Assembly: GCF_026723865.1 (NCBI RefSeq)
Contig: NZ_CP113529.1
Coordinates: 682,001 to 746,000, forward strand
Direction: 5' to 3'
Length of the DNA: 64,000 nucleotides
Source: Mycobacterium sp. Aquia_216
GTDB taxonomy: Bacteria > Actinomycetota > Actinomycetes > Mycobacteriales > Mycobacteriaceae
Of this stretch, positions 35,768-43,832 are shown piece by piece. Position 1 is the stretch's first letter, and each line of letters begins with the position of its first letter. The notes under the pieces were generated by a model. The model saw nothing but the letters and a program-made list of their open reading frames with translations, did not search any database and was not told the origin of the DNA. Both the position numbers and the translations under genes were made by a program.

Positions 35768-35843
35768 CCTGCTCGTCGCGAAACTGTAATCCCCGACGGG
35801 TCTTCTCGGGAAATAGGTAGCGGAATACGGTTTCGCGGAGCAG

Positions 35844-36395
35844 TTAGTCGGTGGTCGGTTTGATCCCGACGGCGTGCCGCAGCTGCGCCAGGAACTCGTC
35901 GGCGTCGTCGCTGCGAACGATGTAGTGCGAAATCGCGATCCGGATCACGGTCGCCGCCTTCACCGCGGCGTTGGGACCGGGCAGATGCCGTTGCAGGCCG
36001 TCGCGCATCTGCGGGATGACGTGGGCGAACTGGGCGATCGTGTGCTCGGGTTCGACATCGACCATGCGCACACCCGAATACGAATGCTGGTACTCGACGA
36101 TGAAGCGCAGCACCGCGTCGAGCTTGTCGTAGCCTTTGAGCCCCGCGGTGGCTTTCACCAGACCGCTTTCGAAAAGCTGGCGCTCGTACTGCGAGAACGC
36201 CGACAGCAGCTCCTCCTTGGAGGCGAACCAGCGGTAGAGCGTGGGGCGCGAGACCCCGGCCTGGGTAGCGACCTCGGACAGGCTGAGTTTGGTTTTGCCG
36301 TTGCGCCCGAGAACCTCGGCGGTCGCAAACAGGATGCGCTGACGGGTCGAGGTGTCGGCCTCGGTCAGGGTCATCGCGGCGGCCGGCTGAGTCAT
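35844..36395 (-). CDS. TetR-family regulator
   Basis: 183 residues from ATG 36395 (MTQPAAAMTLTEAD). Helix-turn-helix LSLSEVATQAGVSRPTLYRWFASKEELL. It is the last gene of a minus-strand set (SMP-30, thioesterase, TetR) and may control the divergent catabolic genes on either side of 38119-38347, whose gap has two copies of CTTTACA-N14-TGTCACG. That link is inference. Confidence 0.85.
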   Translation of the reverse strand: MTQPAAAMTLTEADTSTRQRILFATAEVLGRNGKTKLSLSEVATQAGVSRPTLYRWFASKEELLSAFSQYERQLFESGLVKATAGLKGYDKLDAVLRFIVEYQHSYSGVRMVDVEPEHTIAQFAHVIPQMRDGLQRHLPGPNAAVKAATVIRIAISHYIVRSDDADEFLAQLRHAVGIKPTTD

Positions 36396-36448
36396 ATCTG
36401 AAACTTTACGAAGTATTGCCGAACTCGCCACATTCTTCCGCTCCCCCG

Positions 36449-37270
36449 TCAGGCTTTGGCCGGGCGCTGTCGCACCAGCACGGACTGCTGGATGGCGCCG
36501 ACAGCCCCTTGCTCATCGAACAGTGTGCCGATCGTCGTCCCGATGCCGTCCGGCCCGTAGCTGGTCTCCGCGCGAATGCCGACCCATTCCCCGTCGGGAA
36601 CACGAAACACGTGCACCGCAAGATCGGTGTTCAGAAAGGTCCACTTGGTGATGTCCAGTTTGCTACCGATGCCGTTGGCGCAGTCGGCCACCGCGAACAG
36701 CCGCTCCAGCTGCGTCATCGTCTCACCCTGCACCACATCGACGGCCGGCTTGATCCACGATTCACCGGCGCCCGGAGTCAGCGGCTCGGTCAGCCAGAGC
36801 CACTGAAGGCTGTGCACGTAGTTACGGTCCCACTCCCGGGCCTTCAGATTGCGGTTTCGGGCCTCGGCGCGCGGTCGGGGCAGCTCCGCCGCCGCGTGTG
36901 CCACCGCCCGGGTGTCCTGCTGCTGTAGCCGCCAACCGCTGGCGCGCGCGACCGGGCGGGGCTGGCCGTCGGGCCCCAGGGCCAGCATCTCGGCGGTGAC
37001 CAGCTCGATCTGTTTGCCGCCGCGCTGCAGCTGCGAGCGAACCCAGAGATCGCCCTCGGCCGGCACTCCGCCCAGCAGGTCAATCACGACCCGGGACAGC
37101 CGTGTGTCCTCGCGCTGCTCGCACCGCTCCAGCGCCCGGGCCAGCAGCGCGGACACCGGGCCGCCGTGCTGGATCGACGCCGACCAGGTGCCGCGCGCCA
37201 GGTCGGTCGCCCGGAACTTCTCGCCCAAGTCGTCGTCGGCGTCGACGAGCTCGTAGTAGGAGTCGGTCAC
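36449..37270 (-). CDS. Acyl-CoA thioesterase-like double-hotdog protein
   Basis: 273 residues from GTG 37270 (VTDSYYELVDADDD). N-terminal GTWSASIQHGGPVSALLARALERCE and the C-terminal TWIGIRAETSYGPDGIGTTIGTLFDEQGAVG-like end fit the TesB-like thioesterase superfamily of mycobacteria, with two hotdog repeats in one chain. It should cleave an acyl-CoA to the acid and CoA. It is 20 bases behind the SMP-30 gene and 53 bases ahead of the TetR gene on the same strand. Confidence 0.75.
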   Translation of the reverse strand: MTDSYYELVDADDDLGEKFRATDLARGTWSASIQHGGPVSALLARALERCEQREDTRLSRVVIDLLGGVPAEGDLWVRSQLQRGGKQIELVTAEMLALGPDGQPRPVARASGWRLQQQDTRAVAHAAAELPRPRAEARNRNLKAREWDRNYVHSLQWLWLTEPLTPGAGESWIKPAVDVVQGETMTQLERLFAVADCANGIGSKLDITKWTFLNTDLAVHVFRVPDGEWVGIRAETSYGPDGIGTTIGTLFDEQGAVGAIQQSVLVRQRPAKA

Positions 37271-37290
37271 GTGTCTCCCTCTGGGGTGTC

Positions 37291-38118
37291 TCAGGGCAAC
37301 CCGGCGCCGGGCGTGGCGACCTGCACGGCGTCGAGCCGCGAGAGCCGAGTGCCTACCAGGCGCTGAGGATAAGCGTCGGTGCTCGACAGCAGAAACAGGA
37401 TGCGGCGTTCGGGACCACCGAGCGTGCAGGCGACGGCGACGCGTTCGCCCATGTCGATGCGATCGGTGACGTCGCCGCCTTCGACGATCCGCTCGAATTG
37501 GTGCGCCAGCGTCGTCGACGTCCACACGCCGCCGTCGGCGTCCAGGGCGATGCCGTCGGGGGGTCCGTCCAGGCCGTCGGCGAAAACCCGACGGTCGTGC
37601 AGCGCGCCTGCGTCGTCGATGGTGAACGCGGTGAGCCGCCGGCCGACCGATTCGGCGACGATCAAGGTCTTTCTATCCGGCGTGATGACCATGCCGTTGG
37701 GAAAGTCGAGGTCGGAGGCGACAATAGTGGCCCTGGCAGCGCTGTCATCGGGATCGAGGCGCACGATGACGCCGCCCTCACGAGCCTGGGATCCTATGTA
37801 GGCGCGGCCCGTGTCGTCGACGACCATGTCGCCGAGGTTGGCCGGAACCAGGCCGGTGAGATCTGCGATCTGGATGACGCTATCTCCGTCGTATCGCAGC
37901 ACCTGCCGATCGTCTGCGGAGGCGATTAGCAGGGACCCGTCGGGACGGAAGCCCAGGCCCGACGGCGAGTGCCCGGGCAGCGGCAACGTGGTCAGTGCGC
38001 CGCCCAGGGTTGAGGTGTGCACCGCTTCGCCCAGCATGTCGGAGAACCACAGCAGTCCCTCGAACCAGCGCGGGCCCTCACCGAAGCAGAACCCGTTGGC
38101 CAGCGGCTCGGGGATCAC
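37291..38118 (-). CDS. SMP-30/gluconolactonase-like beta-propeller protein
   Basis: 275 residues. Family motifs: FGEGPRWFEGLLWFSDM (metal-ligand Glu), LDFPNGMVITPDRKTLIVAES (Asn), and DGPPDGIALDADGGVW (Asp). These are the divalent-metal ligands of the SMP-30 lactonase fold, so lactone hydrolysis is likely; a lactonase would fit a pathway that forms lactones. It is first in the minus-strand set with the thioesterase and TetR genes. Confidence 0.82.
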   Translation of the reverse strand: MIPEPLANGFCFGEGPRWFEGLLWFSDMLGEAVHTSTLGGALTTLPLPGHSPSGLGFRPDGSLLIASADDRQVLRYDGDSVIQIADLTGLVPANLGDMVVDDTGRAYIGSQAREGGVIVRLDPDDSAARATIVASDLDFPNGMVITPDRKTLIVAESVGRRLTAFTIDDAGALHDRRVFADGLDGPPDGIALDADGGVWTSTTLAHQFERIVEGGDVTDRIDMGERVAVACTLGGPERRILFLLSSTDAYPQRLVGTRLSRLDAVQVATPGAGLP

Positions 38119-38146
38119 CCGGGCACGCCCACGGGTAATGATTCCG

Positions 38147-38174
38147 CTTTACAAAACACCGCAGAAGTGTCATG
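38147..38174 (+). promoter_or_regulatory. CTTTACA-N14-TGTCACG-type element, copy a
   Basis: CTTTACA, 14 bases, then TGTCATG, 28 bases upstream of the SMP-30 gene start (minus strand). Copies b (38282-38309) and c (57229-57256) match with the same spacing, and the spacer also starts AA and ends AAG in all three. The halves are related as an imperfect inverted repeat (CkTkACA). A common regulator is inferred. Confidence 0.6.
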
Positions 38175-38219
38175 CAATGCCGGTGCTGGTGTCAATCTGA
38201 TGCCCGATGACGTTTCGCT

Positions 38220-38260
38220 GCGCATTCCATTCGCACAGTCAAGTACTGCCCGGAATGCGC
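38220..38260. repeat. Nested inverted repeat in divergent control region
   Basis: GCGCATTCC (38220-38228) and GGAATGCGC (38252-38260) are perfectly complementary 9-base arms. Inside them CAGT and ACTG pair across CAAGT. It lies between element copies a and b. It may be an operator pair, a transcript hairpin or both. Confidence 0.55.
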
Positions 38261-38281
38261 GCCGCAGACTTGTTAGCCAAG

Positions 38282-38309
38282 CTTTACAAATCTTGCTCAA
38301 AGTGTCACG
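38282..38309 (+). promoter_or_regulatory. CTTTACA-N14-TGTCACG-type element, copy b
   Basis: CTTTACA, 14 bases, TGTCACG, ending 38 bases before the proposed TTG start of the thioesterase gene at 38348. It shares the following CGCTG with copy c. It is oriented with the plus-strand operon (thioesterase, LLM oxidoreductase, acyl-CoA dehydrogenase). Confidence 0.6.
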
Positions 38310-38347
38310 CTGAGCCGGAAGCTGCCAATGCGAGAGGTGGACCGGAG

Positions 38348-39229
38348 TTGACCACGGAATCTGAGCAGACTGAGTGGACAGTTCAGGGCCTGCTGGATCT
38401 GTTTGACGTGCGGGCCGACGGGGACGACCGGTTCACCGGCGACACCGGCATCGCCATAGGCGACGAACGCCAGGTCGTGGAAGGTACCCAGGTGCTCGCC
38501 CAGGCGATCGTCGCCGTGGCCAAACGATTCCCGGACAAGTCGGTGCGCTCGGCACACGCGGTGTTCTCCCGTGCCGTGACGGTCGGAGCGCCGATCGAGC
38601 TCGTCCTCGACGTCGTGTCCGAGGGCCGATCCACCGCTACCGCGATCGTCGCCGTACATCAGAACGGGCGGCGCTGCCTGAGCATTACGGTGCTGGCCGA
38701 CGTCCCGACCGCCGACGTCATCCGCCACCACCTGCCCCGGCCCGATGTGGCCGCCCCCGCCGACGCCAACCACTCGCCGATGCCGATGGTCGGCCGGGAG
38801 CTGCGCCTCGTCGACGTCGTCGACGTCAACAGCCCCGACGAGGTCGGGCCGCCCGAGCTCTACGCGTGGCTGCACTACGACCCGATCCCGGCCCGCGACG
38901 ATCTGGCCAAGGCCCTGCTGGCGTACTTCACCGGCCATCTGGGCATCTCCACCACCATGCGCGCACACCCGGGCATCGGTACCGCCCAGGCGCACCTGAC
39001 CGTGTCCACCGCACCGATGAGCATCTCCGTCGCCTTCCACGAACCGGTGAGCTGGGGCGGATGGCTGCTCTACACCCACGAAAGCACCCAGGTCGGCGCG
39101 GGAATGTCGTATGTGCGCGGCGCTGTGCACTCGGAGGAGGGCGAGCTGCTGGCCTCCTTCGCACAGGAGGCGCTGATCCGGCCCTTGCGCACCAGCGACA
39201 CCGCGATCGACTCGCGCGCACGCTTCTAA
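38348..39229 (+). CDS. Acyl-CoA thioesterase II-like (TesB family)
   Basis: 293 residues from TTG 38348 (TTESEQTEWTVQGLLDLFDV). Double-hotdog TesB pattern: VEGTQVLAQAIVAVAKRFPDKSVRSAHAVFSRAV, an internal DYDPIP-like YDPIPARDD, and a C-terminal HEPVSWGGWLLYTHESTQVGAGMSYVRGAV. It cleaves acyl-CoA thioesters. The start is uncertain: the frame is open for 47 more codons upstream, but that would cover the repeat elements. It is followed by the LLM gene after 14 bases. Confidence 0.78.
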   Translation: MTTESEQTEWTVQGLLDLFDVRADGDDRFTGDTGIAIGDERQVVEGTQVLAQAIVAVAKRFPDKSVRSAHAVFSRAVTVGAPIELVLDVVSEGRSTATAIVAVHQNGRRCLSITVLADVPTADVIRHHLPRPDVAAPADANHSPMPMVGRELRLVDVVDVNSPDEVGPPELYAWLHYDPIPARDDLAKALLAYFTGHLGISTTMRAHPGIGTAQAHLTVSTAPMSISVAFHEPVSWGGWLLYTHESTQVGAGMSYVRGAVHSEEGELLASFAQEALIRPLRTSDTAIDSRARF

Positions 39230-39243
39230 CGCCGGGAGCCCAG

Positions 39244-40164
39244 ATGCGCTTCACGATCACCCACCCCATGCACAGCCATCCCTACAACCCGGAGCTGGTG
39301 AGTGGGTACGGCATCGCAAAGGTGGCCGCGGCTGCCGAAGCGGCCGGCATCCACGGATTCGGCTTCACCGATCATCCGGCCCCATCGCAGCGATGGCTGC
39401 AGGCCGGCGGCCACGACTCGGTGGATCCTTTTGTCGCATTGGGTTTCGCGGCGGCGACCACGTCCACGCTGCGGCTGATCCCGAACATCGTGGTGCTGCC
39501 TTACCGAAACCCCTTCGTAGTGGCCAAATCCGGGGCCACCCTGGACCTGCTCTCCGGGGGCCGCTTCACGCTCGCGGTGGGTGTGGGCTATCTCAAACGT
39601 GAGTTCGCGGCGCTGGGCGTCAGCTACGACGAGCGCGCCGAGTTGTTCGAGGAGGCCCTGCAGGTGATCCGGGCAATCTGGACCGATGACGACATTTCCT
39701 TCGAGGGAAAACATTTCAGCGCGCGCGGCATCACCGCGCATCCCCGGCCCGTCAGCAGCCCGCATCCACCGATCTGGATCGGCGGCAACACCACGACTGC
39801 TCGGCACCGTGTCGCGCGGTACGGCGACGGTTGGTGCCCATTTCCCGCCCCGCCCCAACTTGCCCAGACCGCCGGCACGGCATCCATCACCTCCGGAGAG
39901 CAGCTCGCGGAATGCATCGACGATCTCCGACGCAGATGCGACGCGGCGGGCAGGGATTGGTCGGCGATCGACATCACCTTCACCAACTTCGAGGGTGGCA
40001 GCATCACCGACGACGACTTCAACGCCGACGCATACCTCGAGGGCCTGGAAAAGCTGGCGAAGCTCGGGGTGACCTGGGTGAGCGCGCACCTGCCCGGCGA
40101 CAGTCTGGCGCATGCGCTCGAGACTCTCGACCGGTTCCGTACCCTCGTGATCGACGCGGTGTAG
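39244..40164 (+). CDS. LLM-class F420-dependent oxidoreductase
   Basis: 306 residues, luciferase-like (TIM-barrel) family, of the type found in mycobacteria with F420. Seen: GFGFTDHPAPSQRWL, the FVALGFAAATTSTLRLIPNIVVLPYRNPFVVAKSGATLDLLSGGRF block, and PPIWIGGNTTTARHRVARYGDGW. It reduces or oxidises an unknown substrate with F420H2 or FMNH2. The ACAD gene starts within its stop codon region (GTG 40164), so the two are coupled. Confidence 0.82.
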   Translation: MRFTITHPMHSHPYNPELVSGYGIAKVAAAAEAAGIHGFGFTDHPAPSQRWLQAGGHDSVDPFVALGFAAATTSTLRLIPNIVVLPYRNPFVVAKSGATLDLLSGGRFTLAVGVGYLKREFAALGVSYDERAELFEEALQVIRAIWTDDDISFEGKHFSARGITAHPRPVSSPHPPIWIGGNTTTARHRVARYGDGWCPFPAPPQLAQTAGTASITSGEQLAECIDDLRRRCDAAGRDWSAIDITFTNFEGGSITDDDFNADAYLEGLEKLAKLGVTWVSAHLPGDSLAHALETLDRFRTLVIDAV

Positions 40165-41345
40165 TGGACTTCTCCCGCGTAACGCTCTCGCCCGAGGATC
40201 AAGAATTCCTTGACCAGACCCGGAAGTTCGTCGCCGAACACGTCACCGACGAAGTGCGGCGCCGTGATCGCGAGACGGGCGAAAACTTCAGTGAGCAAGT
40301 GCATTTGGCTCTGGGCGAACAGGGTTATCTGACCTCGGATTTCAAGCCGGAGTCCGAAGGGGGATTCACTCCGGTGCGCCGGCGTATCTTCCACCTCGAG
40401 ATCGGTCGCGCCCACACGCCGTGGTTTCACTGGGGCACCACGGCTGTCGTCGCGCGGTTGGTGAAGCAATTCGGGGCAGCAGAACTCGTCGACGCGGTAC
40501 TGCCGGGCGTGCTGTCCGGCGAAACCAGGCTGTGCCTGGGCTACACCGAGCCAGACGGCGGCTCCGACGTCGCGACGTGCAAGACCCGCGCGGTGCGGGA
40601 GGCGGATGGATCGAGCTGGGTCATCAATGGCTCCAAGATGTTTACCTCCAACGCACAGAACGCCAAGTATGTCTTCCTGCTCACCAACACCGATCCGCAG
40701 GGACGCAAACACAAAAACCTGACCATGTTTCTGGTGCCGCTGGATTCCCCGGGCATCGAGATCCAGGGCATCCGCACGCTGGACGGCGACCGCACCAACA
40801 TCGTGTATTACAGCGACGTGCGGGTCGACGACCGCTACCGCATCGGTGAGGTCAACGGCGGCTGGACGGTGATGCGCTTCGCTCTCGACGCGGAACACGG
40901 CATCACCGATCCCGACGACCAAGGCCTGCAGAACATTTCGATGATGTCGGAGCACGGCCACCTGATGGCCGAGGTGGCCGACGGAGTCGCGGCGATCCTG
41001 TCCACGCCGGATGCGGACGGGCGGCGTCCGATCGACGACGAATCGATGAAATACCGGCTTGGGCGCAGCCTCGCCCGCATCGAGGCGGCGCTGTCGACTC
41101 CCGGAATGTTCGGACGAGTGGCGCTCATTCAGACAATGCGTGACGTCTCGCCCGAATTGATGGACGTGCTAGGGGCGGCATCGGCATTGCCCACCGACAC
41201 GACGGGTTCCGCGGACGACGGCGCTATCGAGTTCATCTTCCGGCACGGCGTGCCCGCCGGCATCTACGGCGGCACCCTGGAGGTCTTCCGCAACATGATC
41301 GCCCAGCACGAACTCAAGCTGGGCCGCCCTAGCTACGGCGGCTGA
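40164..41345 (+). CDS. Acyl-CoA dehydrogenase
   Basis: 393 residues from GTG 40164, whose first base is the last base of the preceding stop codon. FAD-binding patterns CLGYTEPDGGSDVATCKTRA and VINGSKMFTSNAQNAKY; C-terminal GGTLEVFRNMIAQHELKLGRP is the usual end of this family. It takes electrons from an acyl-CoA to ETF. With the thioesterase and LLM genes it makes a three-gene operon for breakdown of an acyl substrate. It converges on the GlcD-GlcE fusion gene. Confidence 0.85.
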   Translation: MDFSRVTLSPEDQEFLDQTRKFVAEHVTDEVRRRDRETGENFSEQVHLALGEQGYLTSDFKPESEGGFTPVRRRIFHLEIGRAHTPWFHWGTTAVVARLVKQFGAAELVDAVLPGVLSGETRLCLGYTEPDGGSDVATCKTRAVREADGSSWVINGSKMFTSNAQNAKYVFLLTNTDPQGRKHKNLTMFLVPLDSPGIEIQGIRTLDGDRTNIVYYSDVRVDDRYRIGEVNGGWTVMRFALDAEHGITDPDDQGLQNISMMSEHGHLMAEVADGVAAILSTPDADGRRPIDDESMKYRLGRSLARIEAALSTPGMFGRVALIQTMRDVSPELMDVLGAASALPTDTTGSADDGAIEFIFRHGVPAGIYGGTLEVFRNMIAQHELKLGRPSYGG

Positions 41346-41358
41346 GCGGCAGTTCGGC

Positions 41359-43212
41359 CTAGGGCTGCACGGCAATTTTGAAGATGGCCGTGGAAATCGT
41401 CCCGAAGACGTCGCGGCCACCAATGAAGAGTCGTTTGGCGTCGTATCCGGCAACATCCTTCATGTTCTCGCCGCCGAATCGCGCCCGAGCGCGGCCATCA
41501 GGCAGAACGACATCGAGACCAAGCAGGCTGTGGCGCACGCCATCCCGCTCGGCGCCGCTCGCGTGGCTGATGAGCTCACCGACGGTCCGATCGGTCGCTT
41601 CGGTGGGGATGGCGCCGCAGGTGACGCCCTGCTGGGTGAGGTGGCGTGACAGATCCTCGAGGGTAACGGCGGCCCCCACCACCAAGCTGAGATTCGCGGT
41701 GTTCACCACGATGTTTGTCGCGGCGCCGTTGCCGGTCGGCCCGGTGGGGGAAGCGGGCGCGGCCGTGGTTGTCCGGTAGGGCGACAGTGCGGCGCGCACC
41801 GCGGCTTCGAAACGCTCGAGGACGGGTTCGTCCGGCGAGATGTCCGGCAACATGATGCCCGGGTTCAACAGCATCGCAGGATCGAAAACCCGCTTGATGG
41901 CACGTTGGGCGGCGATCTCGACCGGGCTGAATCGCTTCGTCATGAATTGACGCTTCTCGGTACCAACTCCGTGTTCTCCGGTGATGGTCCCGCCCATACT
42001 GAGGGCGGCCTCGACGATTTCGTTGTTGGCCGCCTCGAGCGCGGCGGCCGCGTTCGGGTTATCGCGGTCGAAGAACGTGGTGGGGTGCAAGTCACCGTCT
42101 CCGGCGTGACCCATGACTGCGATGAACAGCAGCCCATCGCTGTGACGGACAGCGGCGGCTTGGATCGCTTCCTGCATGGCGGGGATGTGTTGGCGAGGGA
42201 CCGTGACATCTCCGATGAAAAAGGCCTTGCCGCTGCGCACTATGGCGTCCGGGGCGTGTAGGCGTCCATACCAAAGCTTGGCCCGGGAGTCCTCGTCGTC
42301 GGCGCGACGAACCTCGACGGCGGAGCGTCGCAGCACCTGCTCCACGATTGCGGTGTCGCGATCCACCTGCTCTCTCGTGCCGTCGATGTCGATGAGCACG
42401 ATCGCGTCGACGTCGGTGGGATAGCCGGTCTCGGTGAACCTCTGCAGACCCGCGATGCCGGTGCGGTCGAGCCATTCCACCGCGGCGGGCACGGTCCCGG
42501 TCTGGATGATGGCGGAGATGGTGGACGCGGCGTCGTGGGCGGTAGCGAAGCTCCCCATGAGGCTCCGGGTGACGGGCGCGATCGGGCGCAGCGCCACCGT
42601 CGCCTCGGTGAGGATTGCGAGCGTGCCCTCCGAACCGATGAGCACACCGAGCAGGTCGGGGCCGTCGTCGTCGGCGCTCAGGTGGATGACAGTACCGTCG
42701 GAAAGCACTGCTTCGACGTCGAGGACGTGGTTGTAGGTGACGCCGTATTTGAGAGCGTGTGGGCCGCCTGCGTTTTCGATGATGTTGCCGCCGACGGTTG
42801 CCAGGTGGGCGGACACGGGGTCCGGTGAGAAACACAACCCATGTGGGGCGACGTGCTGCTGAAGGTCGGCGTTGATGATGCCGGGCTGAACGCGGGCGGT
42901 GCGCGCGGCGGGGTCGACGTCGAGGATCCGATTCATTGCGGACAAGTCGATCATCACACGTCCCGGGTTGGCCATCATCGCGCCGGCGCAGTTCGAAGCG
43001 CCACCGCGAGTAACCAGAGGTATGTGGTGCACGGCCGCGATCCGTACCACCGCGATGACCTCGTCACGGGTGCGGGGAAGTACGAGTAGTCCCGGCGTGC
43101 CGCCGAAACCCCAGTAGTCCCAGCCTTTTTCAGCGAGCACACCGGGATCGGTAACCACCGAGTCCGGATCTGCGAGTGCAGCGCTGAACTGGGCAACGAT
43201 CGTGTCATCCAT
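41359..43212 (-). CDS. GlcD-GlcE fusion FAD-linked 2-hydroxy-acid oxidase
   Basis: 617 residues. Residues 1-460 are a full GlcD-like FAD oxidase: PLVTRGGASNCAG, TVGGNIIENAGGPHALKYG, MGHAGDGDLHPT and GEHGVGTEKRQFM. After a Pro/Thr/Ala-rich linker (about 478-500), residues 500-617 resemble the FAD-domain end of GlcE, with GGENMKDVAGYDAKRLFIGGRDVFGTIS. In E. coli GlcD and GlcE are separate subunits of glycolate oxidase; here they are in one chain, with the GlcE part shortened. ATG 43212 (MDDTIVAQ) is used; the frame is open 38 codons upstream. Last gene of the operon that starts at 46637. Confidence 0.82.
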   Translation of the reverse strand: MDDTIVAQFSAALADPDSVVTDPGVLAEKGWDYWGFGGTPGLLVLPRTRDEVIAVVRIAAVHHIPLVTRGGASNCAGAMMANPGRVMIDLSAMNRILDVDPAARTARVQPGIINADLQQHVAPHGLCFSPDPVSAHLATVGGNIIENAGGPHALKYGVTYNHVLDVEAVLSDGTVIHLSADDDGPDLLGVLIGSEGTLAILTEATVALRPIAPVTRSLMGSFATAHDAASTISAIIQTGTVPAAVEWLDRTGIAGLQRFTETGYPTDVDAIVLIDIDGTREQVDRDTAIVEQVLRRSAVEVRRADDEDSRAKLWYGRLHAPDAIVRSGKAFFIGDVTVPRQHIPAMQEAIQAAAVRHSDGLLFIAVMGHAGDGDLHPTTFFDRDNPNAAAALEAANNEIVEAALSMGGTITGEHGVGTEKRQFMTKRFSPVEIAAQRAIKRVFDPAMLLNPGIMLPDISPDEPVLERFEAAVRAALSPYRTTTAAPASPTGPTGNGAATNIVVNTANLSLVVGAAVTLEDLSRHLTQQGVTCGAIPTEATDRTVGELISHASGAERDGVRHSLLGLDVVLPDGRARARFGGENMKDVAGYDAKRLFIGGRDVFGTISTAIFKIAVQP

Positions 43213-43216
43213 GCTG

Positions 43217-43801
43217 CTATTCCCCTGTCCCCAATTCGTCACGGCTGCCTTTCTCGCTGGCGTCGACCACCGCGATGCCATGTGCCTGTTCGACTTCGAC
43301 CTGCAAGACCGTCGCGACGCGGCCAAAGGACCAGTAATAGCCGATCACCTGGAGCACCTCGACAACCTCTCTGCTGCTGAGGATCTCGTGCACCGCGCCG
43401 AATATGTCGTCGTCGACTGGCGGGCCGTGGACGACGGCCGCGACGAACTTTGTCACGGCCCGATCATGAGCCGATAGCACCGGCGCATCCAGATCGAGTC
43501 GGTGGATTTCCTCGCGTATTTGCGGATCGACGCCCATGGCCTCCGAAATCGGCACGTGCTGAACGAATTCATATTCCGCATCGGCCGCGGCCGCGGTGGT
43601 CAAGATGACCAGCTCGCGTGTTCGGGACGGTAACTCCAGGCCGGTGTAGTGAGCTTGTCCCTGCAGGATGAACGCTTCGATGGTGGACTGTGAATACGAC
43701 ATCATGTCGAAGTTCAGATGCTCGGGAACCTCCGCGAGGAAGTCCTGTAACTGCTGCGGGAACGTCGTGCGATCGGGATAGAGAAGTCTGGCCATGGTCA
43801 A
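43217..43801 (-). CDS. Carboxymuconolactone decarboxylase-family protein
   Basis: 194 residues, AhpD/CMD fold. The core LPSRTRELVILTTAAAADAEYEFVQHVPISEAMGVD has the E-x-x-x-x-H pattern but no CxxC, so it is not a thiol peroxidase-type AhpD; a lyase or isomerase is more likely. Start ATG 43801 or Met3. It is 4 bases ahead of the GlcD-GlcE gene and 31 bases behind the ThDP enzyme gene, in the same operon. Confidence 0.78.
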   Translation of the reverse strand: MTMARLLYPDRTTFPQQLQDFLAEVPEHLNFDMMSYSQSTIEAFILQGQAHYTGLELPSRTRELVILTTAAAADAEYEFVQHVPISEAMGVDPQIREEIHRLDLDAPVLSAHDRAVTKFVAAVVHGPPVDDDIFGAVHEILSSREVVEVLQVIGYYWSFGRVATVLQVEVEQAHGIAVVDASEKGSRDELGTGE

Positions 43802-43832
43802 AGTTCTTGTGGCTGAGCGTTACAACCGGGCA

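Noticed and set aside
38207..38347. Upstream extension of the thioesterase frame
   Set aside because: It would make the nested inverted repeat and element b coding; the CxxC in the translation is accidental. The TTG at 38348 fits the protein family better.
39624..40961. 445-codon minus-strand frame
   Set aside because: Antisense to the LLM and acyl-CoA dehydrogenase genes, which have clear family motifs.
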